A DNA stretch of 64,000 nt from Cristatella mucedo (GCA_009760855.2 WPIO01000012.1:4110001-4174000), one strand, 5' to 3'; positions 51,052-62,016 are shown, numbered from the stretch's first letter. The notes: generated by a model not told the origin, from the letters alone. Numbers and translations: made by a program.

Positions 51052-51481
51052 TCAATCTTCAATCTAATACTTAGTCTTTCTTCTGAGTTATAAGTATCTT
51101 TAGTCACATATGATCCATCATTAATACTAGTAACAGCAAAGTCATTCCCAAACCTTTGAATTATTTTAGCAACACTAGTAAATTTAATTTGTTTGTTCTT
51201 TTGATAAAAAATATGCTTGGTTTATTACCAAATGCAATTCTAATACCAATAGTTGAACGAGCACTCATATCATAACCACTAAATTCAAGCTTCATACTTG
51301 CTCTATTAGCAATATCTTCAAGTACAGGTCTCATATCTTCTGTAATATACATCCATACATTGAAGTAAGGTTTATAATCTTTACTAATTTTCTCTTCAAT
51401 GTGAATGCGTGCTTGTTTTCCTTTAGGAATTACGACTGCGGCATTTTCAAGTACAACACATTTTTTATTCGCCATTTCCAT
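51000..51481 (-). pseudogene. Unknown viral protein, about 160 codons, frameshifted
   Basis: The start motif TGTATAGAAATGG gives MEMANKKCVVLENAAVVIPK at 51481. Beta-rich middle (RIHIEEKISKDYKPYFNVWM, SARSTIGIRIAFGNK). A shift at the A6 run near 51210 is needed to reach IQRFGNDFAVTSINDGSYVT and LSIRLKIDQVKVYPVD. Convergent with and probably overlapping the PLA2 gene. No family recognised. Confidence 0.5.
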
Positions 51482-51510
51482 TTCTATACAAGGAAATGAA
51501 AATGTTTAAA

Positions 51511-51908
51511 TTAAATTAGTAATTCCATTGTCGATCCAAAATCTGATTCTTGCATTAGTTTTAAGAAGATTAAGCACCTCCTTCCGCTATCTGTTTGATT
51601 GTATTCTTGTAGCTTAAATGTCTGAAATGTTGGTATAACACCAAAATATTTTATAGCTTCAGGCATTGGTGGTGCACCGAATGAATCAAAGTAAAAACAT
51701 TTGTTTCCTTCTTTTTTAAGTGCTACCCAGTGATATATTGGTTTTTGGTGAATCACCAGTATTACAAATAAGACATTCATTTCTTAATTGTTATGTTAGT
51801 TCATCTCTTGCAAACACGCCTCAAATTCTTTATATCTAATTCTTTTATATAATTATTTATTTCTATATCAGTCAAAGGTGATGATTTTACTTTTCTTTTA
51901 ATTGTTCA
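51511..51908 (-). pseudogene. Adenain-like cysteine protease, damaged
   Basis: Maturation protease of adenovirus/Polinton type, which cleaves capsid precursors. It shows YHWVALKKEG (catalytic His) and CFYFDSFGAPP (acidic residue), both characteristic. The last motif reads DSGRRCLIFL, where the family has a Cys-Gly pair; the presumed nucleophile Cys is Ser. The N-terminal third lies in other phases upstream, with a TAA near 51800 and at least two shifts (51880-51740). Confidence 0.78.
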
Positions 51909-51924
51909 ATAGTCTTTTGTTTAG

Positions 51925-52359
51925 CTATGCAATCATTTGTTCTTTAACTGCACAACCACCAACTCCTGAACCACTATATCTATCAGTACTACATGAGCAT
52001 TTTTTACTAAGTGCATTTGATATTGCTGCAAAGAGGGCAGGTGTTGAAACAGATTCTCCTCTGCTTGCTTGTTTTCTACTTCTACCAACTTTACCTGTTT
52101 GTTGTCTACCCATTCCAGCTTCACTTGTTTGTTGTCTACCTGAACCTTCACTTACTTGATGTCTACCTGAATCGATATCAGATCTTAACTTAACAAACTT
52201 TGACTTCTCACTATTACAAATAGTACAAATGCCTTTCAACATTCCTCTCATTCCTTTCGTACCATCTACTTCTGCATACTCTTCATGGATTTTTTCAAAA
52301 AATATATTTCCATATCTATTATAATACAGAAAATATTCTTTGCAAGTTAGAGCATTCAA
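51925..52359 (-). CDS. Viral zinc-ribbon-like protein
   Basis: The frame opens at 52359, but the true start is more likely the ATG at 52313 on a TATAATAGAT motif, with a later frameshift. It contains EEYAEVDGTKGMRGMLKGIC followed by TICNSEKSKFVKL, a pattern shared by small Polinton proteins ahead of the protease. A repeated GRQQTS-type linker and a Gly/Cys-rich end (GSGVGGCAVKEQ) follow. It ends at TAG (51925), and sequence to the protease follows at once, so the two may be parts of one product. Confidence 0.6.
   Translation of the reverse strand: MNALTCKEYFLYYNRYGNIFFEKIHEEYAEVDGTKGMRGMLKGICTICNSEKSKFVKLRSDIDSGRHQVSEGSGRQQTSEAGMGRQQTGKVGRSRKQASRGESVSTPALFAAISNALSKKCSCSTDRYSGSGVGGCAVKEQMIA
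52314..52332. promoter_or_regulatory. 19-bp divergent promoter
   Basis: Lies between the ATG of the zinc-ribbon gene (minus, 52313) and the presumed ATPase start (52333, now ATA). It contains tattataata and reads as TATAATAGAT on minus and TAATACAGAAA on plus, both forms of the element's start motif. Confidence 0.5.
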
Positions 52360-52995
52360 TTTTGGACAAGATGTGGATACAGGACATAAAGAACCATTAC
52401 CTAAAGTTCCTATTAGAGCATTAGTGCTAGGACCAAGTGGAACAGGTATATCACAGTTAGTAATGAATTGGATATTTTATGGGATGCTTAATTATGATAC
52501 TTGTACAATCACTGCTTCAAGTTTAGATCAAGAGTTATATCGTGGTCTTATGTCAATGACTAAAGAGAAACCTGCTTACGTTTGGGTTAATGGAATTGAG
52601 TCAATGCTAGAAGTTGATTCGTATAAGAATTGTAAGAATGTTGTTGTATTAGATGATTTAATGACTGAGGATCAATCTAAGATATTAGATTATTTTACTA
52701 GAGGAAGACATACAATATTGATCATATTTTATCTTGCTCAAGGATTTACTAATACTCCTAGAAGAGATATAAGAAAAAATATAAATATGATAATAATCTT
52801 TAAACAAAATAATACTGATATTGAATACATTCGTGATTCATATGTTGGTGATATAGATAAGAAAAAATTTAGAGAATGGGTCAACTCTTGCACCAGAAAC
52901 AGATTTAGTTATTGTGCTATTTATCTAACTAAAAAAAATCAGAAGGAAAATTTTGGTTTGTTGATAGTTCTGGCAACCGATTAATAACTATTTGA
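52333..52995 (+). pseudogene. A32/FtsK-HerA-like packaging ATPase, damaged
   Basis: Motor that pumps DNA into capsids. Walker A reads GPSGTGIS at about 52430-52453, so the ATP-binding Lys is Ile. Walker B is VVVLDDLM near 52642, followed by the conserved QGFTNTPRRDIRKN segment. The expected ATG at 52333 is ATA, and the open part starts at 52340. The C-terminus switches frame at the A8 run near 52930 (WFVDSSGNRLI) and ends at 52995. Length is right for the family. Confidence 0.82.
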
Positions 52996-53007
52996 ATTTG
53001 AATATAG

Positions 53008-54028
53008 GAGACAAAGATTAATGGTAAAATATATGCAAGCAAGAACAGACCTTACAAAGGAAGTGTTCAAGAAGCAATAGATTTAGAGAATAAGCTTGTT
53101 AATTTAGAAAGTTTACGTGTTGTTGAAATACTTGATAATGCTCAAGAGATACAAAGAATTGAAGCAGAAATGCAAGCAAGAGATAGAGTTAAACATGAAC
53201 TAAATGAACGTGCGTTAGAGAAATCAACTGATAACTCTGGTAATGTTGTTATTAATAAGTTACAGAGAATATGACCTTCACTTGCAGTTCAAATGGAAGA
53301 ACAGGAACAAGCTAAAAGATTTTTAAAGAATAAATGACCAGTAGATATTTCTAATATAGTAAAAAAAAGATTTGCTGCTATTACTGAAGGAAAACCTAAA
53401 AAAGGTGTAGCTATTGCAAATCAAGCTAAGAAAAATGCTGCTAATCCAGATTTAAGAGAAGCAATTGATTCACTTCAAAAAGGAATTGAAGAGCATCTTA
53501 ATGTTAATCCTTCAACTGGTAGGAGACCTAGTAAGAGCATTAGAAAGCAAAAGTTGTTCCTGTTGTTTAAGAACCTGTTCCAGTTGTTCAAGAACCTGTT
53601 GTTCAAGCAGTTAAGTCTGAAACAGATATTCTAAAAGAAAAGAAACAATATCTTCTTGATAAAATTAAAACTAGAGGATCAGTATCTAATAAAGTAAAAA
53701 GTGCTATAGAAAGTATGAGCGTAGATAATAAAGAATCATTTAATTCTGACGTTGGATTTTTACTTGCAGAATTGAGAGCTTTGGATAAAAGAAATCAAAC
53801 TGAAAATGTGATTTATAGTTATCATACTTATACTAGTAAAGGAATACAGATAGTTCCATTGTTTGTAAAAAGTGAAAAAGAAGTACTTGATAAACTTTAT
53901 CTATGGTTAGTGAACTTGAAGCAGGAAATATAGGTGTAATTCCTTCAATTAGTTCTGCTGTTGATTATCTTGTTTCATCTCGAAAATCACTAAAAAAATA
54001 TGTAGCAAAGATGAACGATCTTTTATAA
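53008..54028 (+). pseudogene. Coiled-coil viral protein with PVV-EP repeats
   Basis: The upstream motif TATAGG is present, but the ATG has lost a base (gagacaaag). Charged helical frame (LNERALEKSTDNSGNVVINK), stops at 53273 and 53335, a Lys-rich part (RFAAITEGKPKKGVAIA), then a frameshift near 53550. After it the repeat VVxEPVPVVQEPVVQ contains TAA in the unit that matches CAA in the next. The intact stretch 53715-53933 follows (ESFNSDVGFLLAELRALDKR), and one more shift precedes the end at 54028. It sits in the structural gene block; a scaffold-like or core role is only a guess. Confidence 0.55.
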
Positions 54029-54039
54029 AATATGTAGAA

Positions 54040-54900
54040 ATGAGTGACTTGGTAAAAATTGCTAGTGATATATTAAAAAATCTTGAAAGTATTAGGAAAA
54101 CTAGTCAAGCAAGTAAAGATGGATATGTTTTCAAAATAACTGGAACTAGTAGTCCAATCAAAGCTAGGGTTGATACACCAATATTACTATGAGGTAAAAA
54201 CTTTGATCTGTTTTAAGAAATTTGCTGCAACTACCTCTATAAGAATTATAACTGAAACTAATAATACTTTTGTTTATAGAGTTAGTGATCGATCAGAACA
54301 AACTGTAACATTAAGACCTGGAATATATGGCGGTACAACTGATAATATAAATGTTGGTATTGCTGATACAATTAACAATTCAATTACACAATCTGGAGCA
54401 ACAGATGATACGTTTCAGCTAGGTCTTGATACTGCAACTTTAAACTCACGGATTATGTTACTTGTTGGTTGTTTATTCCTTGCAAGTGGATCTTCTCTTT
54501 ATACTATGTTAGGATTTACTGCTGCTGCTTATACTACACTTTCTGCTGCTGACTTTGCAAAAATGTATCGTGATATTACACCTGTTGTTTGTACACCTAA
54601 TACAAAACTTATTTCTGAGAAGTATTTGTTACTAATATTGATCTTATAGCTGTAAATTGTAATATGGTTGCTAGTGGAACTAGTTTTATAAATGGAAAAG
54701 AATCACCAGTATAAGTTAGTTTTCCTTATGATGCTTATCCATGGAATTTGATGGTTTATGAACCAAAACCTATTGAGTATCATAATGTTGCTAATGATTC
54801 TATCTCTGATATAGTAATTACTAATAATAATCAAAGCCAAAATCTAATAGATTTTAATTCTCAAAATATTACAGTGGCTTTAGAAATTCTTGAAGTTTAA
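54040..54900 (+). pseudogene. Minor capsid/penton-like protein
   Basis: Start motif TATGTAGAAATG; reads MSDLVKIASDILKNLESIRK. A TGA at 54190, a T-run frameshift near 54215 and stops near 54620 and 54712 break it. The beta-rich middle (ITETNNTFVYRVSDRSEQTV, GGTTDNINVGIADT) and the end (DIVITNNNQSQNLIDF, then ITVALEILEV) follow the I-x-D/N-x-x-G-x-x-I-D-F-x-x-x-x-I-T-V-x-L pattern common at the C-terminus of Polinton penton-like proteins. Lies just before the second minor capsid gene. Confidence 0.6.
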
Positions 54901-54908
54901 TATAGAAA

Positions 54909-56442
54909 ATGTCAATAGGATTTACTGGAACTAGTAGTTCAGAATCAAAAAAATTTTATCCACCGATTATGCTTGGATCTGATTCAGGATATAATAAAAT
55001 TGGACTACGAAGAATAGAGTTCACCTATACTAATAAAGTAGTACTAAATTGTATTAAAGATGTAAATGATAAACTTTGGTGTAAGTGGTCAATGACTGAT
55101 GTATCAGCTGCATATATTACAATTGCTCCTGGTCATTATGATTCAAATATAATAACTGCTGCCCTAAATAAAGCATTATCAGATCCACAACCAAAAACTG
55201 TTGTTGGACAAGATGGAACAAAAAGTACATCTACTAAGAGTGTATTTTATGATACTACTAAAAGAAATAGTACGGGTAGAAAATTTAGTGTTGATGCAGA
55301 TGATATAATATTAATACAAATAGTTTGTGATTATATTGTTCCACTTGGAAGTAATTCTAATGTTGCTGTAAATTCAATAGGTGATATTCTTGGTTTCAAT
55401 TAAAATCAACAAGGAACATTTGATAGTGCTCTTGCAGGTGGAACACCATATGAAGCAATAGAAAAAGCAATGTACTTTGATAGTATCTTTAAAGCGTGGA
55501 ATAAAATGTTCTTGCCAGACTATAAAGGAATAAGACGGATAAGTGTCGATTGTGATTTAGTTGATCCTTTTAAGGATTAGGTAGAAATAAAAAAAATATT
55601 CTTAGAGCAATGTACATATTTATATATTATAGATATTGATGATATTAGTCCAGATGAAAAGGTTGATCTACATATTCCTAATGTATTATATTTACCATCA
55701 CGAGGAGACATAGATGGAAGAAGTAGTTTTAAGATAGGATTAACAGATCAAAATGTAAATCCTGTAAGTATTATTAGTGATATAGTTACAACAATAGAAA
55801 TTTCGAAGTCATATGGAGCAATGGGTAGCTATGCAAGAGTTGGTCATGATAGAATACATGGAGGTAACTATCGCTGATCTGGAGCAAAGCTTGATAGTGC
55901 TCTTGATATCTTTAATAAAGTGTTAGGTACTACAAGTACTGCTGTTGATGCAGGATTGAAAATTGCTGACAAAGGTATTGAAATGCATCAAGCAAGAAAA
56001 CTAGCAGGATATCAAACACAGAAAGAAAAGATAGATCAAGATTAAGCTGTTAAACGAAGAGAAATGGATAATAAACTTGAAGAAGAAAAAAGAAAGAAAG
56101 AACTTGACTATGAGCTTGAAAGAAAAAGAAAAGATGAAGATTATGATAGAAAGATGACAGAGATGGATGTTCAACTAAAAAAAGTTATGCTTGAAAAAAT
56201 TACTAAAAAAATCTAAAAAAGGTAGAAAGGCAAAGATTGAAGAAGAACCAGGAGTAGAAGACTATTCAGAGACTCTTAAAGAGAATGATCCTAAGGCATA
56301 TAAAGAAATAGAGGAAGTTATTAACACTAAAGCTGATACTTACACATCAAGAATTGATACTTATGGTGGAAACATAAAGAGAAAATTAGGTGCTGGATTG
56401 TATGTTCAAAAATACAATTTTAGTTTTTTATATAGAGAAGAA
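54909..56442 (+). pseudogene. Second minor virion protein with charged C-terminus
   Basis: Perfect start motif AATATAGAAAATG. The beginning MSIGFTGTSSSESKKFYPPI and YNKIGLRRIEFTYTNKVVLN, followed by ITIAPGHYDSNII, matches the penton-like jelly-roll lead of Polinton virion proteins. In-frame TAA 55401, TAG 55578, TGA 55877 and TAA 56044. A Gly/Arg segment (GHDRIHGGNYR) is followed by a long highly charged helix (EEEKRKKELDYELERKRKDE) to TAA at 56214. A shift there would add an acidic part up to the capsid gene start. Confidence 0.65.
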
Positions 56443-57999
56443 ATGGCAAGTGCACCTATCGATAGTATACTCGAATTTGGAGATCCTGAGTTTCGTGAAT
56501 ATAAACTTAAAGACTATCAATTTAGAGAGTTTCAGCAAGTTAATGAAAATGAGACTGATAATGCTACTAGTAAATTAGTTAGTTTCATAGTTCTTGGTGA
56601 ACAACTAACATGTTATTTTCTATCTGATAGTTATCTTTTATTTGAAGGACAAATACAAGTCCAAACTGCTGCTGGTGTAGCTTTTTCTACTCCTCATAGA
56701 AATCTTGCTGTTGGTCTTGTTAACAATGCTGGTGCGTGGATGCTTAGTAGTACGAAAGTTAGACTTGGCACTGAAGAGATTGAAAGTCTCCCACTAAAGG
56801 AAGGAGTTGGAAGTGTTTCAACACTAATGGGTCTTCTATGTTATCCGAATGAATTTACCAGAACTGAAGGTCCTGCTACTCGATGAAGAAAAGATGAAGC
56901 AGCTGGAAGTGACAATTTATCTACAAGTCTTACTTCCTATGTAAGTCCTGATGCTTCTAAAGCTACTACTTCAAACAGTGGATTTTTAATTAGAAGATGT
57001 CTTATAAATAACAATATCGACGAGGTTGGAAATTTCAGTAATGCTTTGGCCCTAGCAAGAATCTCTGGTTTTTGTGCTGATATGAATAACATTCTTTATG
57101 ACATTCCATTTACACTAGAAATGACAAGAGTCGATGGATTTGATAGAGATGTTATTATGACTAATGCATCTGGTGCTGCTGCAAGTGACAACATAATGTT
57201 GACAAGATTAGCATCTGGTGCAGCTGGAACTGGAACTTGGAATGCTTTCAAAATTGCAATGTCAAAAATGACACTTGTTGTAGCACGTGTAACACCAAAG
57301 TAAAGTATTCAAAGAGCACTTGCAGATATTTCAAGTGAGAGATCAAACAATTATTATCAGATTATTATTATTTTTATTATTATTATCAGAAAATTAGACT
57401 TAATTACAAAGTTAGACGATATAAAAACATTACTGTAAATACTTTCAATCAAAATTTTAGATTTATTAAAACTCTATCAGTTCAAAATACAACTGATAAG
57501 GTTAGGTGGTTGATAGTTGCCGCTCAAAATGCTGATAAGCACGATAGTTACACTGGTAACCCTTATACTTACAATCATTGTGATATTAAAAGTGTTTCAG
57601 TTCTTGCTAATGGATCAAAACAATATCCTGCTGTTCCAAGATCTAATGAACCTAAAAAAGGTAAGCATGCACCTGCGTATATGGATTTCACGACTTTCAG
57701 AAAACGATATCTTTGTGTTAATGAGCTTGCTAACCCAATTGGTGTTTTTTTTCTCAGAATGGTTGGCACTTTATCCTATTCACGTTATTGATTTACAATA
57801 CAATGATGAACCACTTGGAGTGACTTCTAGACTTTATGTAACTGTCGAATTCAATAGTGATGTACCTGCTGGTACTACATTAACAATCCACTTTTTGACT
57901 ATTTGTAGGAATAGTGCTGAACTAACTGCAAATGGAAGTGGTGCTAATTTCACTTGTAGTAAAGAAAATATGGTATGTGAATGAAAAGATTTTAAATAA
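56443..57999 (+). pseudogene. Major capsid protein, double jelly-roll
   Basis: The ATG at 56443 follows TATATAGAGAAGAA. Landmarks of the Polinton hexon-like protein: SILEFGDPEFREYKLKDYQF at the start, a CYFLSDSYLLFEGQIQV strand, NAGAWMLSSTKVRLGTEEIE and ISGFCADMNNILYDIPFTLE. Later come VRWLIVAAQNADKHDS and, near the end, a VIDLQYNDEPLG and YVTVEFNSDVPAGTTLTI segment. Breaks: TGA 56884, TAA 57301, an ATT-repeat insertion at 57350-57395 with a frame change, a shift at the T8 run near 57748, TGA 57982. Total about 515 codons, normal for the family. Confidence 0.85.
57348..57394. repeat. ATT-rich microsatellite inside the capsid gene
   Basis: ttattattatcagattattattatttttattattattatcag interrupts otherwise conserved capsid sequence; probably expanded after integration. 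Confidence 0.7.
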
Positions 58000-58019
58000 A
58001 ATTCTACCAACTAAATATA

Positions 58020-58846
58020 ATGCAAAAAATTTTTTTTATTCAACTGTCTGAGGAGTGGAAGAAGGCTATGAGTTTAAATATAGGTGGATCAAAAGTTTAT
58101 GCTGTTTTAGGAATTTTGGTTTTTGGTTCACAAATTGATTGTGATATAGAACTAATTGCTAATAGAAAACTAAAAAATATATTGCTAATTCTCAACCTAT
58201 GAGTTTTCCACAAATGTTATTTGGTAAAGTATTTGAACCAATAGCTGCTAGATATTTAGAAATGAAATTAGATAAAGAGATTGAAAATTCAAATGATTGT
58301 TTTATTAGTGATTGCGCCTATAGCTATTCTCCAGATGGAAATTTTGATCAAGATACATTAATAGAAGTAAAGTGTTTATGGTCTAGAAGTATGGTAGAAG
58401 ATTTTGTACGAACACAATACTTGGATCGATGTTTATTAGGATTATATGTACTAAAATTAAGTAGATGTTTCTATTCAGAATTTGAGATATTCGTTCCTGG
58501 ATTGAATTGTCATGATATACCTAAAGATTATGCTGTTGCTGGTTCAGTAAGAATCCCAACAAGTTATATTTTTGATATGCCAAAAAGAGAACCTTTGTTT
58601 ATGTATTTAATTAAAGATGAAAAATATTATGATTTTGAATTTGATATAATAAGTAATTATGGTAGATTCAAAAACAAGAAAAGTTTTGGTTTTGATATAA
58701 AATAGTATATAAACAAAGTTGAGATACAAGCAGTTGAAAAAGACGATCATGGAAGATTTTTAATTATTGTTCCAGTAGTTAGAGAAGTATTAGATAGAAA
58801 TAAAATATTAATCAATGATTATATAAAAAATGTCCAAGTTTCGTGA
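58020..58846 (+). pseudogene. YqaJ/lambda-exonuclease-like recombination nuclease
   Basis: PD-(D/E)XK exonuclease that resects DNA ends for recombination-dependent replication. Start MQKIFFIQLSEEWKKAMSLN with the family's S-x-E-W and GGSKVYAVLGI lead. A shift at the A6 run near 58180, then FGKVFEPIAARYLEM and YSPDG. The catalytic IEVKC (Glu-x-Lys) lies at about 58357. A TAG at 58703 splits the last 47 codons. The end overlaps the next start by 17 bases. 276 codons, normal length. Confidence 0.78.
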
Positions 58847-59687
58847 TGAAGATTTTATATAAAAGGTTAATGGTATAATACATTCAGATTTAAATGCAAA
58901 TGGTAATGAAATTATAGATTTATCCAAACCAATTAATGATAGTGGTGTACTAACAAAATCTTATGCAGATTCTAAATTTGTTGTTATTACAGGAACAACA
59001 CTTAATCTTGGTGGTAAAACAATTACTAATCTTGGAGCAGGTGTTAATCCTACTGATGCTGTCAATGTTAGTCAAGTAAGTACTTGCGTTAAAAGAACTG
59101 GTGATACAATGGCTGGAGATTTAAACATGAATAGTTTTGCTGTAACATAAACTTATTGGAACTCGGGCAATGGAAAGCCAGTAGTATTAAATGATGACTA
59201 TTGTGTTACTTATGGTGGAATGAAGAGGGACGTTTTACTTGAAGCATTTCCATCAACAGCAAATATTGATATTGGTGGATATTCAATAACTAATGTAGCA
59301 AATAATGCTAATCCGTCTGACGTTGCGACTAAATGTTATGTAGATAAAACAGTTACAAAAATAACAGAAGTACTAGCTCTATCGATGTATCTCAATGCAA
59401 AGAACTCAATACTAAATCTATCAACACCATATTCATGGACAAACAAAACAACTCCACCTATAACGATATTGAATGTTATGGTTGTTGGAGCATCTAATTG
59501 TATGTTTCTGAAACCTAATACTGATACAACTGCTGTATCTGGAGATGCAAGAGCAATAAATACTTCTCCAATAGGTGTAGACCTAAAGTGTTATGTTTAT
59601 TTTACAATACTTCTAACGGAGTATTACTTCATTGATACAACTGGAAAACTTAAAGTAAACATCTTGGTCAATTATGTACCCTCCTGA
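58830..59687 (+). pseudogene. Tail-fibre-like protein 4
   Basis: Starts MSKFRDEDFI on TTATATAAAAAATG, then TAA at 58860 and another TAA near 59149, otherwise one frame of 285 codons. Shaft units: DLNANGNEIIDLSKPINDSG, KTITNLGAGVNPTDAVNVSQ, GGYSITNVANNANPSDVATK with YVD. The C-terminus is beta-rich (TPPITILNVMVVGASNCMFL). It is a paralogue of the three minus-strand genes at 45.6-48.6 kb but is placed beside the nuclease on the other strand. Confidence 0.75.
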
Positions 59688-60095
59688 AAAGTATAAATGA
59701 TATATTAAAACTATTAACTCTAAAATTTGTTGCTTTACGTTTACCTTTAAGACGAGGGAATAGTTTTGAAATAGCACAATTAGCTCTAGGTCTAAGCAAT
59801 GATCTAATAGAGTAGAGCAATGTTTTTTTTAACTGTTTCTTAACTAATGAATATAATTTAGTTGGACTCTCTTTTTTAAATGAATTAGTATTTATGTTAC
59901 AATATGAACAAATTATAATTGCATTATTACGCACAAGACTTAAATCAAATTCTGTTTCATTCATATCTTTATCACGAATATTACAAAGTATTTAATATTT
60001 TCTTTTTGGTCTCTTTATTCCTTGATGACAGTAAGGATGTTTCCTTCTAGATAATCAGTTTCATTAAATATATTAAAACATTTTTCACAAAATAT
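59668..60095 (-). pseudogene. Viral zinc-finger protein
   Basis: The presumed start at 60095 is ATA after AATAGAA. The first segment reads FCEKCFNIFNETDYL, and after a shift near 60045 come an H-P-Y-C-H segment and, past a TAA, the intact frame 59964-59668 (MNETEFDLSLVRNNAIIICS, then CNINTNSF). Two C-x2-C-type clusters and a basic C-terminus suggest nucleic-acid binding. Convergent overlap of 20 bp with tail-fibre-like gene 4. Confidence 0.5.
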
Positions 60096-60130
60096 TTCTA
60101 TTCTCTATAGAATATCGTTTTTAACTCTAA

Positions 60131-60987
60131 ATGAAAGAAAAAAAAGAAGGTAAATTTAATCCTGACTCAGATATAAGTCAAGTATTCAAACCGAGACCTA
60201 AGAAAATTCCACAAGGTTTCTTTAATATTGTTGATCCAAATAAAAATCATCAAGCAGATATTTTATATATGCCTAATGATTCTGAATATAAATATGCACT
60301 CAGTGTTATTGATGTTACTAGTAGATATACAGATTCAAGACCTATTAAAACAAAGTCTTCTAAAGAAGCAACAAAAGCAGTATTAGATATTTACCATAAA
60401 TGTCCTTTGAAATGGCCAAAGAAAATGACAGTTGATCCGGGATCAGAGTTTAAAGGAGAGTTTGCTAAAGAAATAATAAAAACATGTAACACAAATTATT
60501 TATGGTACTAGTAAAAAGAGTGTTGCATTAGTTGAAAGAATGAATAGAACAGTTGCTGAGAGAGCATATATTGCTCAATAGAAAAAAGAAATAGAAAGTA
60601 TCAATAAAGGAGAATATACTATAAACAGAGTGTGAATTGATAATTAACCAAATATTATCTATTATCTAAATAATAGTGTTACGAAAGCAATAGGTGAAAA
60701 ACCTTTTAAAGCGATAAAAAAAGAAAAAGTAAAACTAAAGAAACCAAAATATCATAGAAAAGTAGGAGAACAAGAACAGTTACTAGAACTTTGAACAACT
60801 GATAGATATTTATTAGAAACGGGTGAGGGAGAAGATGAACAGAGAAGAAGAGCTACAGATGCGGTATGGAGTTTAACTAAATATACTATTGTTAGAATAA
60901 TGGTATTGCAAGACCAACCGGCGCGTTTTTGGGTAAATGATGTTAAAAGAAGTTTTGTTAGAGAAGAGTTGCATGTTGTTAAGTCTT
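60131..60987 (+). pseudogene. Retroviral-type (DDE) integrase
   Basis: Inserts the viral DNA into host chromosomes. Intact first part to 60511: GFFNIVDPNKNHQADILYMP, KYALSVIDVTSRY and VDPGSEFKGEF give the first two Asp of the DDE core. After a frameshift near 60497 the segment SVALVERMNRTVAERAYI carries the catalytic Glu. Stops at about 60578, 60633, 60645 and 60795. The end has an SH3/chromo-like block (YTIVRIMVLQDQPARFWVND, REELHVV). The N-terminal zinc-binding HHCC domain is not evident. Confidence 0.85.
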
Positions 60988-62016
60988 AGAAGCGTCTGGA
61001 CTTTCTAATGGTTCAATTAATATTTCATAAAATAATTCTTTAGTTACTTTATAATCGTCTAATGCATCTACAATCTTTGAAACCAAATTGTGATTCGCTT
61101 GAAGAGTAGATCTTCTCCTTTTATCAATTTGTGATATTGTACTATCTATTGAGGTTATCATTGTTGATAAAGCACGTAATGCTGTTACTACGTGAGAAAG
61201 CTCCTCATGTTTTTGAATGTAAGTACTTGTTACTTTAATTGCAAGAGATAGTAAGATACCTATAAATTGAAAAACATATTTAACTCTTATTAATTTAGTT
61301 AAGCAACCTTTAATTCTATCATTGTCTAAAAGTATTTGATCATACTTGGTATTTGGCTGGGCTACCAAAGAAAGCTATTATGCCACTACAGCGGACTATG
61401 AATATGGCTGCAAGGCTGGTCTTCAAGTCCCAGCGGTTTGAGCACGTGTCTCCTTTGCTGAAAGAGCTAGGATGGTTGCCGGTTGAGCAAAGGATACAGA
61501 GCAAAGTTCTTGCGCTGACCCACAAGGCCCGCCACGGCTTGGCTCCTTCGTACCTAGCTGAACTGCTGCATCAGTTTCAGCCAGTTCGCGCCCTCAGGTC
61601 CTGTGTGGACAATAAATTAGCTGTCCCATTCCTCCACTTAAAGACAGTTGGCGACAGAAGCTTTAGCTCTGCAGGTCCTAGACTGTGGAACTCGCTTCCA
61701 CAATTCTTACGCAACGACATCTACTCTCCAACTGCCGTCTATGGCATATCTTTTTCAGTGGTCCTGAACTGCTACTTCTATGCTACTCACTACCTCAACT
61801 GCTATCTTAACTCTGCTATGCTTCCCACTTTCTTTTTGTTGCGTGAGACGAAGTCTATTGGCTACCGAATGCGTACCGAAAGCCGCTTAAGCTGTGAGTG
61901 AGCTATACAAAACTCTCCTGCGTAACACCCACCTGGTCTTTATGACTTTGTGGAGTTACTGACGGAGATACATAACATAACATAACATTTGCGTAATTTC
62001 TTCGAAGGGCTGACAT
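60979..62016 (-). pseudogene. Unknown viral protein split by a LINE-1
   Basis: The ATG at 62016 follows AATATAGGACA; about nine codons follow before the LINE-1 interrupts. The rest resumes at 61346 and reads on to TAG at 60979: ILLDNDRIKGCLTKLIRVKY, a hydrophobic FQFIGILLSLAIKV segment (possible membrane helix), TALRALSTMITSIDSTISQI and KELFYEILIEPLESPDASKT. No family recognised. Confidence 0.6.
61347..61985 (+). mobile_element. LINE-1 3' end inserted in a viral gene
   Basis: 5'-truncated copy, the least decayed in the window: 182 open codons (61353-61901) covering [40 protein letters not shown] and CVDNKLAVPFLHLKTVGDRS. It ends gacggagatacataacataacataacat, where the short repeat is the usual LINE 3' tail. 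Confidence 0.9.

Noticed and set aside
51902-52193. Plus-strand Leu/Cys-rich frames
   Set aside because: Antisense to the zinc-ribbon gene and its repeated linker; low-complexity shadow.
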